Shown: positions 55,501 through 64,000 of the stretch, in pieces
How positions within the stretch are numbered: the stretch's first letter is position 1
Layout: each line of letters starts with the position of its first letter
Source: Sclerodactyla briareus
Taxonomy: Eukaryota > Echinodermata > Holothuroidea > Dendrochirotida > Sclerodactylidae
Direction: 5' to 3'
DNA length: 64,000 bases
Assembly (NCBI GenBank): GCA_026419785.1
Contig: JAODTK010005907.1
Location: 62,001-126,000 of the forward strand
Translations under genes and position numbers: made by a program
The notes under the pieces: generated by a model
Database searches by the model: none
Told to the model about the DNA's origin: nothing
The model's input: the letters and a program-made list of their open reading frames with translations, nothing else

Positions 55501-58000
55501 GACTTGATATAAAGCGTATAGACATAATGGGAGTTGGAAATCAGAATTGCCCGACGGTTTACCAAGGCGCTTTGGGACGGAGAGGCGGAGCTATCGCCCA
55601 AACTGATTGGGTCATTTATTATAACCTAATCATTCCTTCCATCTACAATCAGGATAGTTGAAGAATGCGACCAAGAAGCACGGCGAGAGAAATTCACGTG
55701 TTGCCTCGAGGCACAAAGTATCAGAAGCTGTTGTAACGACTGTAAACACCACGCCAAAGCGAAGAAAGATTCCGACAAAATAATATGCAGAGAAGACGGC
55801 GCACGCTGAGTCAAAGCGAGTGTCTCAATGAATGCAAGAAGGAAACACGTTCATGGTGAGTATCCATTTCTGATTCTGCAGCCGTGATTCGTGGGAAGGG
55901 ACGGCCCAACCTATATTAAATTTCTGTTTCATTCTTATTATGTTTTGATTGACAATCGATTACTGGGTTTTGCGTGCTCCCCCCCCACGGCCATACCGTA
56001 TGACTGCTCCCTCCCAGAATGTCCACCTTACCCAAAACGGACCAGTTGGCCCCGTGGTGCATTGTGTTGTTTTTTTTCGTTTCTTCTTGTTCACGATCTC
56101 CCTAGAAAAATAATCACGCTCGTCTCACTCCACTTTATTCACGTAATTGAGCCATCACCAACACAGGGGAGTAGATCTGTGTGTGTGCGCCCCCCGCACT
56201 ACAACAGAATCAGCCCCCCCCCCCTAGAGAGGGGGGGGGCAGACAGAATTCGGAAGTTCAAAAAAGTGGGGTGTGTCTCGCTGACTGTCTCCCTCATTGT
56301 TGAAGGTACCTGCTCGGGGGGGGGGGGTCAAAACTGTGCTGCGTTGTACATAAATGCGCTAAGGGTAGTATACATAATAGAAAGATATATTTTTCAACTC
56401 TCAGAGGATGACAGGACAGGTGGTTTAATTTTAACTCTCAAACCCCGCACTGTACCTGCAACGCCCTGTATCAAATTAACAGTACTCTCTGCTTCCCTTC
56501 TTTTTACGCTAATCTTGTTATATTAAGCCTTGTTTCTATACTTTCTAGCCTTATGGGTGCAGATAGTATTGCCAGAGATTCAATCTACCTTGGGACATCG
56601 TGTTGCGAAGGTTTTAAGCCTTCTCAGTTGGCTGAAGGATCTTTCAGCTGTTGACCGTCGTTTTGCTGCACATGTGAGTATGCCTGAAGATTTTTATTAC
56701 TTCAGGAATCATAACCTTCAAGATCACTCTGTCCAATCTTCCTCACGATCTTTCGGAAGGAGAGACGTTCTGGTCGCTTATTGTTCATGTTCTCGATAGG
56801 ACAGCTGAGACCTGAAGTCCGAAACCTATCAAATCGTCCACCATAGAAGTCACCCCAAATGGCGTACGTCATCGTCTGAATGTCTGCCTTGCAGCCAACA
56901 GACCACGCGTTCAATTGATTCTAGAACCGGTGTTGTAGCTTTGTTCGCAATCCCTCGTTCAATCATGCCTAAAAATGTGTCGATTATTCGAAGTACTCAT
57001 CAGATAATATGCCTTTGGGGTGTCATGCTCGTGACTTGCGGCGTTTTCAAAGCGCTTCGGTGCTTTGGCTTGCCTTGTAGTTCGGGGGACTGCTATCGAA
57101 GTTCCAGCCAGTTTCGGGCTATCAATCGGGAATGTTGCGAAATTTGCTTCTCATCTCGGAATCAGCAGCTCTCGAATTTCTTCTTGACAAGAGACACGCC
57201 TCCCCGGCCTCTTCATCGTGCTGAAAGAAAAATAAATCCACTAAATATGGGGAATATTTAACCAGTGCACTGCCAACGGAAATGTGTAGATATTGAACCA
57301 CGCGTCTGAGCGTTTCAAAATCGGTTTTGAGTAAAGAGGTGAAGGACTCTGGAACCACTTTTATGCCTGGCGCCTATTTGAACACTTTTACTATCGACTG
57401 ACGCCTCAGGTGTTTTAAGTGTGCACACTTAAAGTTAGCGTTTGTAGTGTAGGCCAGGGTAGGCCTGGGCCTAGGCCCCATCGAATTTTTGTTCTAAAGG
57501 CTAGCCTATTCGCGCAAGAGTCGTCGTAAATCATTTTAGTTGGTTAAAAAAATGTGGCAGTGGGAGTGTCCGAAAAATACTCAATGCGCTAGGGCTAAGG
57601 GGAGAGAAAGTTGATACCCAAAGCAGTAAGGCCTTTTCATTTTTAACATCGCGCAACTGGCCCACGTGCATTCGCCGCGAAGGGTAGCTACGTGCACTTC
57701 GTCGAGAACATTGTAAAAAAATTGGAGGTGTATTCGCGGAGACGATACCTGATTCATCTGCAGTTTCGGGTGCCACATCACTTAAGACCCCGCAGCCACC
57801 CAAGCGGAGGGTTGAAGTCTGAAACAAGATTCTCGCTCGTTTTCATCCCAAAATCTACGTCGTAGGCTATGGATGGCATAGACCTTTTTGCAAATAGGAT
57901 GTTAAGGTGCACTGTGGGATAGTTTGATGCATTCTGGGATACTCCAGGGGGCAGTTTTGTGTTAGCACAGTATCGGAAAAAACTTGAAAAATTCCCATTA
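55501..58000. other. Unassigned sequence
   Basis: No gene established. The longest chance-like frame of the window (55891-56526, 211 codons) is here, but it crosses C and G homopolymers at about 56213-56243 and 56319-56328 and has no recognisable domain. Confidence 0.45.
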
Positions 58001-59654
58001 TTTTATTTTATCTGCTGAATTTCCTATTTGGCCTTTCCTAGATTGCCTCTTTGCCCTCTGAGCTAGACCAAAATGCATTGCGAGAGGCGATTTCGAAAGG
58101 TAATGAATAGGACACTCACGTCCCGGCACCAGAGACATATATACGTAGACGTAAATCGCCCATATGTTACTGGGCAACAATTTGCAGCCAATTGAACGCG
58201 CGAGGAGTGCTGGGAAGTGCACCCAAAAAGAACCGTTCGCGCAATGGGACATGCAGTAGTAAACCAACGAGTTTTCGGTGGGAGCAAGGATACGCCGATT
58301 TTGCGGCTTACAAACAAATCATGCAATATGAAGCAGGTATGGTTGCAATATACGAATTCAATTTCTGTTAAAGACATTTATGATTAGATTGAGACTAGTT
58401 CTTCCGCAATGTGCTGCCTGTTAGATTTTGCAGGGATGTAGACATGTTGTGTCTACCCCTCCAGACTTGATAAATGCAAACAAGAGTCATACAGGAGCAT
58501 ACATCTAGGCTGAGCGTTAGGCCTACGTAGCGTGCGATGTCTGGCCTGATGCGAAGAACTACATAGGCAGGCATACTCCGACAACTTTAGTTGAATGATA
58601 TAACCATGACAACTCCTTTTGCACTATGTAGACCAATTACTAGCACAGATCCATATTCAAGTCAGTGGGATCTAGCTAGGCCTTGTGAAGATGTATTGCA
58701 CACAATGGAGCTAATTGACCAATATTCTAGCAGAAGAAATTGCATAAACCATTTGGTATGAACTGCAGATTAATACCACCATAAGTCGTAGCGGGTGGAA
58801 AAACGATGAAATCCAGCTATTCCTATCTACTTCCCGGGTGCGCCCAAAAGGAGGCCTTAACGAAAACTACAAACGAAAACTTTGAGGCAAGCAGCAGAGC
58901 GCCTACAAGGAGTGCTGGCTGTGTTCCGGGAGAGGAGGTCGCTTACAGAGACTGCGACGCCATGTGTCACTTAGATCACCTTCCTTCCCCCCCCCACCCC
59001 CACCTCCCCTCCCCATTGTCAAGAATTGCCTGATGAGGTACATTTTACTAAACCCACAGGCAGAAATGAAATAAAATTTGTGGGAAAGGGAAAATTAACT
59101 GGCAGTGCCATCAATGGGTATAGTGTCAGGGCTCAGTGCTGCAGAACTCTGCCTTCCTCGGGCAAATCCATGGTGGCGCGCCGCTGCTTTGAAGGGATCT
59201 CTTCTCTTTCCCCCTTTTGTCTTCATACTAACTTTTGGGGGTCTATTTGGAGGTTTTCAGGATTACTCAGTTCTTGGTCTTCCTTCTGGGAGTCTAATTT
59301 TTTGCTTCGTTTCTTTAGGAGGCTAATTTCTTTGTCTCTCAATGGATACTTGCCGATCAGATGATCAATCCTATCCAATCCAGCAAGGGTGCAGACTGGA
59401 TGCTGCACCTAATTGTCAGCGGCGAAGATACTCAAGTCTCAATCATTCGAAAGTAACTTGGGAAGCTTTTGCAATTTATTGTAATTCAGTTAAGTTAATA
59501 GCTGCAGCAACAAAAAAATTGTGAGTCAGCATCTATAAAAACCATGCATTCTAGTGTACAGTCAAGGGTCATGTAAATGACTATGCTATATATTTTTATT
59601 TCATTTCTTTGGTCAGGTCATTTTAAGCACTAAATTAGCTTGTGGGCACTATCC
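58001..59654. other. Unassigned sequence
   Basis: No gene or repeat recognised. C-rich at about 58988-59015. Confidence 0.45.
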
Positions 59655-59860
59655 TCAGTGGGACAAGGCTGATGAGATTCTAAAGTATGGTTTTTGTTGA
59701 AATGCTACCCACCACTGTACCACATCATAGGCTGCCCTAACGTCGAGATCAAACAAATGCATGTTTTCTGACGCCTTGTCCTCAATTTGTCTGTCTAATA
59801 GCGCCATAATCGTCTGATGAATGTCTGAACAAGGCTGCAAGGGAGTAATTGCTATACATG
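59655..59860 (-). pseudogene. Weak reverse-transcriptase-like fragment
   Basis: The reverse strand encodes MQPCSDIHQTIMALLDRQI, followed by ENMHLFDLDVRAAYDVVQWW. The second part resembles RT motif A ('--LD--AAFD-V') and the first the 'G--PG-S--D-I--L' region before it. The fragment is short and no motif B or FADD box follows, so the assignment is tentative. Confidence 0.35.
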
Positions 59861-60863
59861 CGAAAACATCCCCAACATTGATCTATCAAAACTGGAGCAC
59901 GTGGGTTGGGCATGTTGCTGTAAAGGCTGTAAGCTGTTTCATCAAGCCTTCTAGTGAGGATCTCTTCTTACTGCCTTCTCTTACTCCTTTGATCAGTCAA
60001 TAAAATGTTAACTTACATCTTAACCAAATTGTCTGAACTATGGAACCTCGCTGCAATTTAGGAACTTGTGAGCAGTGCTGGGGAGTCAAAGGCCCTCTAG
60101 AAAAACTAAAACAGGATGAACTGACTGCTTTTTCAGCATGTGGGTGATCCTTTTTATATAGTTGATTGTAGATATTAAATAACACACTTTCTTGATATAA
60201 CATACAGGAATACAAATAAATCATACACTGTTGTGATTTCTGGTACGTGTTTTTACATCTTCTCAGAGATGAGATATAAATATACGATACCTGCATTTTA
60301 TACATATTAAAGAAATTTGATTAGCAGGTGAGTGGTATCCGTGACTATACAACCACTACTAACCATATGGGTGGACATTTCACTGCATGAATCATACAGT
60401 GGGGAAATTACTAGGGAGAATTATTCTAGTACTAAATAATTTTGCATCAAAGATGTTAAAGATGGGACTAAATAGAGGTTAAAAATAAAATCCTGGATTT
60501 TTTAGCACAATCCTATTGATAATTTGCCGGTCTTTCGGAAATCTATTTTCCCCTATAGCACAAATCATTTTCTGATATTTCACTGAATACTGCTAAAACG
60601 GGAAACGGTCATTTCCTTTAAAAAAAACAAAGGGCCTATAGGCTTCATAGCCATATCATAACCATACATATACACATATCACATACTACATCACCCATAG
60701 GCTATACATTAAAGTCTCAGGTAATCAATTTTCTTTGAGGAAATAATTAATATCAACCATATCCATCTACATTCCAAGATTCCTAAGTTTTCATACATAG
60801 TTTCTTAACTGATTATAATAGTAATTACTATATTCTCAAAAATAATATCTACAAGTAGTGCCG
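59861..60863. other. Unassigned AT-rich sequence
   Basis: No gene recognised. Confidence 0.5.
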
Positions 60864-60899
60864 TATATATAACTATATAGATATATATATATATAATAT

Positions 60900-60956
<57 letters not shown>

Positions 60957-60965
60957 CTATATATG
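60864..60965. repeat. (TA)n array
   Basis: A/T dinucleotide repeat that ends in 'tatagctatatatgcaac'. Confidence 0.95.
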
Positions 60966-62395
60966 CAACATGATGTGAAAAAAGGTTGTTCTGCTCGACA
61001 TATCATCTACATTCAAAAGCGAGAATCTCTTCATGTGCTGAATGTTTTCCTCACCTTTGATCCTGTGATTTGTTCTGTTATGATTTAGCCAGTGGATGCA
61101 CTCTGATTTAAGTAACATTATGACGCCGTGTCCCGATCAAACGAAATATGGTAAAGTCAGCAGCACAGTCACACAATGTGTTCATAGAGGTCATCAGAAC
61201 CCTTTTGCTGCAGTCTCCTCAATTACAATTAACATGTGAAATGGCCACTTGGCTGCATGGCAAGTGCCTGGATCATGAGGAGGCTGCCTTGTGTGGAGGC
61301 AAGCATTCTTCGAACACATTTCGCTGTTGTAATACATCCTGATACAACATCATTTGAAGGTTGATCATCCCACCCTAATTATCCTTAAATTGGTCCTAAA
61401 AAATTAGGAGGCGATACCCTACTGTATTTTGTAAACAGCACGCTATCATTGTCAACAGATAGGCCAAGCTTTGTCACTACCTTACCGGCGAACCATCCCC
61501 CCATTTCTGTACCAGATTTTGTTCTGCAGTTTGGCTGAGCAGCTAGGCATCTTCCTGTTTCGAATAATGCAAAATTTTTCCCAGTCACCGGTGCCGATTC
61601 ATCTGTTTACCACCCGAGTTCGTCGTACGCGTAGCACAGTCAGGCAGATGCACATACGCCTTGTGCTAGTGAGGCCTACTTACAGACTCCTTGCCGTACT
61701 GGTATGTAGGACCCATCTCGTGCAACTGGTTTTTGTCATTTCAAATAATTTCACTCTGATTTTTTGCCGTCTAAAAACTTACTATCGTATCTTTAGTTAT
61801 TTTTTTTTCATATTTTTCAGGCAGAATGTATTTCTATTTACTACGAGTTTCCCGAAATAACGATGATAAAATGACCTCGTTGCCTAAACGTACACAGTCA
61901 ATGGTAATCGCTACATAGGCTTCGATCTTTTGGTGCATTTCCCAACATTCACCGCGCATTCAATTGGTTGCAAAATACAGAGGCCGGCTCCTCATTCCTA
62001 TCTCTATTAATATGTCTATGACCGGCACCCAGTTTTTTTCTTGTCACTGGTCAGTTCGCATGTTTTTTATTCCAGGTTGGTATTGCATGCAACTATGGTG
62101 TACAAACCAATCCATGCAATACGCCATACCCCCTTTTTCTCAAACACCTTTCTTTGACGCTGGTTTATGAATGACATGTTCAATATACTTGAAAACGGAC
62201 CCACTTCTGGGATTCTAACCGTAACCAAGATTTTGAAACAGATTTTCGGTTTTTAGGAACTCAAATTGCCCACAACTATCCTGGGAATAAAAAACACGCG
62301 GTCGTCATCGTTCCCCCCCCCCCCCCCCCACGGGTTGCCACTTGCCATTATGCCAGATTTGAAATATTATAATAATGAGCACAAACAGTGTTGGA
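60966..62395. other. Unassigned sequence
   Basis: No gene recognised. A C run of about 17 lies at 62313-62329. The frame 61471-61860 (129 codons) is rich in F and R and has no recognisable domain. Confidence 0.45.
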
Positions 62396-62437
62396 CATCA
62401 ACATCAACATTAACAGTTAACATCAACATTAACAGTT
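62396..62437 (+). repeat. 19 bp tandem pair
   Basis: 'acatcaacattaacagtta' occurs twice in a row, preceded by a further 'acatca'. Confidence 0.85.
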
Positions 62438-62689
62438 TTGAGGAAGCAATAAAACCTTGCGCAAGATCGTGATACGTGGCGGCGGTTGATCACTGAGCTT
62501 GCCGGATAGACGAGACTCAACCTACTACCTATACTACTACTAACAGTGTTGGAAAGCTGAAGCGAGGCTAAAATAGGATTTCCATTCGTTCATGTCGATC
62601 TTATTTAGTTATATATATGCAGGATTATTATATATGTGCAGGAAAGCCAAATACTGACAAAAAATGAAATGACCTACTGAGATTCTTAG

Positions 62690-62765
62690 GGGGGCATAGC
62701 CCCCAGATATTTGCCTGGGGAGACTGCCCCCCTTCCCCCCCCCCCGTACTACGCCCCTGCTCACC
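62690..62765 (-). repeat. 'gtactacgcccctg' terminal module with C/G runs
   Basis: 'ggggggcatagcccccagat', 'cctggggagactgcccccct', a C run, 'gtactacgcccctg'. The last part is the reverse of the GC-palindrome family start; the palindrome module is absent. Confidence 0.55.
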
Positions 62766-63369
62766 AATGGCTGGTAAGCTGAGAGTGAATACGATTTCGG
62801 AAATTACCTATAGGATTTCTGACCGAGATTTTGAGCAACGAATGTGCCAAAGTTCTCAACTTAGATTGTCTACATAGGCCAAGCCTGAGAGATATCAGTC
62901 CTAATATGAAGGCTGCAACGAAAGAGTCAATATCGGACCCGCCGTCTAGTAGTATTAATATATTGAGTCTCGTCTATCCGACATGCTCAGTGATTAACCT
63001 CCGCCACGTATCACGATTTTGTGCGAGATGTAGCTCCTCGAAACTGTAATGTGAGTCATTGAATTGCGACTTGATTTTCCCAAGCTAAAAGCTAGCAAGG
63101 ATTCCAAACGGGTTTAGAAGTATGTCTCAATGCTTCTCTTGGAGCAATCCTCGCTGGAGCTTCCTCCCGGAGTCTTGCAACGTGATCGAGAAATTTCAAT
63201 CTCCAATGTGCTAATATGGATAACCAGGGATTTTTTTTTTTTTTTTTTTTTTATCATAGAGTCCATCGTTTTGTATCCAATTGTGATTGGTCCATCTGTT
63301 GTTGAAAACATTGCGAAGTAGCCTTTTTTAGAGTGTCAGTTTTGTGATCATGGTCCTCTGTTGTAACCC
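62766..63369. other. Unassigned sequence with poly(T)
   Basis: No gene recognised. A T run of about 22 lies at 63231-63252. It may belong to the reverse-strand LINE remnant at the right edge, but no motif shows this. Confidence 0.45.
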
Positions 63370-64000
63370 ATACGTAGTAGTGATATCGGATGAAGTTCGT
63401 CGCTGTCAAGAATCTGTTCTAGGTCATTGAGCAAAGATCTTCTTTGAACTGTGTCGAAAGCCTTGCTCATATCAAGTATCAGTACATTGGTAGTGTTGCC
63501 TATCAGCCTATGTATGTTATAGCTTTCTCTGCAAATAATCTGAATGCGAAGACAAGTTCAACAGTGCTTGTCAGACGTGTAGGCAGTTTAGGAAGGGGAG
63601 GAAATGCTCATTAATTAACGGACGAATTCACCTGGTTTCACCAATTGCAAGGATTTTGCGTAATGTTGACAGTAAAAGGACTGGTCTCAAATTTTCTGGT
63701 AGGCCTTTAGGCTTTCCTGCTTCTTTTAATAGTTAATTGTTTAATTTCAATTGGAACTTCTCCTGATTCGGCTATGCTATTTAGGAAAGTCGCTATATGT
63801 TTGGGTGTATGGGTCATATTTGAGATGTTAGCTGTGATCTGGTGATACCTGGGGATTTGATGCGGACCGCTGTTTGATGTCATCTGTCATCAAATGACTG
63901 AGTTTTGCTTAATCTGGACAAACACGTTCGAGATCTGGGTTGTTACAGTTTAAAGTCTTTTCGAAATGTTGGCTGATTCCTGTAATTTTCTGTATCAGCA
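63370..64000 (-). pseudogene. Third non-LTR reverse transcriptase fragment, cut by window end
   Basis: On the reverse strand between about 63495 and 63380 it reads VLILDMSKAFDTVQRR, then SLLNDLEQILDSDELH. This is RT motif A with both family-typical residues (D in 'LDMSKAFD'). Further upstream 'GLPENLRPVLLL' and 'LRKILAIGE' match the region preceding the fingers, with frame changes between blocks. The block spacing fits a LINE whose 5' part continues beyond 64000. This family differs from the RTs at 28.8, 31 and 35 kb. Confidence 0.75.

Noticed and set aside
55891..56526. Longest open frame of the window, 211 codons
   Set aside because: It crosses C and G homopolymer runs, has no recognisable domain and no partner elsewhere. 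A frame this long is possible by chance in 64 kb.
58063..58377. Cysteine- and histidine-containing reverse-strand frame considered as a zinc-binding (THAP-like) domain
   Set aside because: The spacing of Cys and His residues does not fit the domain, and the frame lacks the other conserved positions.

Overview
This window looks like a repeat-rich, gene-poor stretch of an animal nuclear genome. The signs are non-LTR retrotransposon remnants, tRNA-derived SINE-like units with box A and box B, long (TA)n, (ATGT)n, (AAT)n and (ATTT)n microsatellites, many poly(G)/poly(C) runs, stop-rich reading frames and no operon-like coding. The mix of CR1-like LINEs, 'GGGGCGTAGCCAGG'-type dispersed repeats and 'GCGCGAAGCGCGC' palindromes suggests a marine invertebrate. 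Echinoderm, hemichordate or cephalochordate are all possible; this is an impression from repeat style, not a proven assignment. I found no complete host gene. The best host-gene candidate is one possible signal-peptide first exon at 36958-37062.

Layout. 1-1588 is unassigned. 1589-10174 and 10175-18729 are two direct copies of one ~8.57 kb unit. They are diverged by many one- and two-base indels, except for a 1.44 kb core (4459-5896 and 13034-14470) that is identical apart from one base. That pattern raises a strong suspicion of retained haplotypes or noisy gap filling. Each copy holds a ~125 bp tandem array, a ~25 bp minisatellite, poly(C) clusters, and two TA arrays around a conserved ~190 bp segment with a hammerhead-like hairpin. 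18.7-25.2 kb is built from dispersed palindromic GC-rich elements, a ~428 bp tandem pair, a ~215 bp satellite and an opposite-strand copy of the 25 bp minisatellite.

26.2-30.6 kb has a ~105 bp tandem array, a tRNA-like SINE, a family with the core CATCAAAGGTCA, and two reverse-strand reverse-transcriptase fragments in tandem. 31.17-34.08 kb is a decayed CR1-like LINE with endonuclease, reverse transcriptase and an (ACTAA)n tail; inverted copies of a 60 bp sequence lie on either side of it. 34.9-35.6 kb holds a second LINE fragment on the reverse strand. 36.9-43.3 kb has the candidate exon, a SINE, an (ATGT)n array, a 20 bp minisatellite of about 26 units followed by a second CR1-like 3' end, and several duplicated repeats. 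44-52.1 kb is mostly unassigned sequence with microsatellites, a possible hAT-type terminus, a 15 bp minisatellite and a 138 bp tandem array. 52.3-64 kb is mostly unassigned, with a weak RT-like fragment near 59.7 kb and a clear reverse-strand RT fragment at the right edge.

Nothing here forms a working multi-gene system. What can be read is retroelement decay, tandem-repeat expansion, and several dispersed repeat families that share sequence modules.
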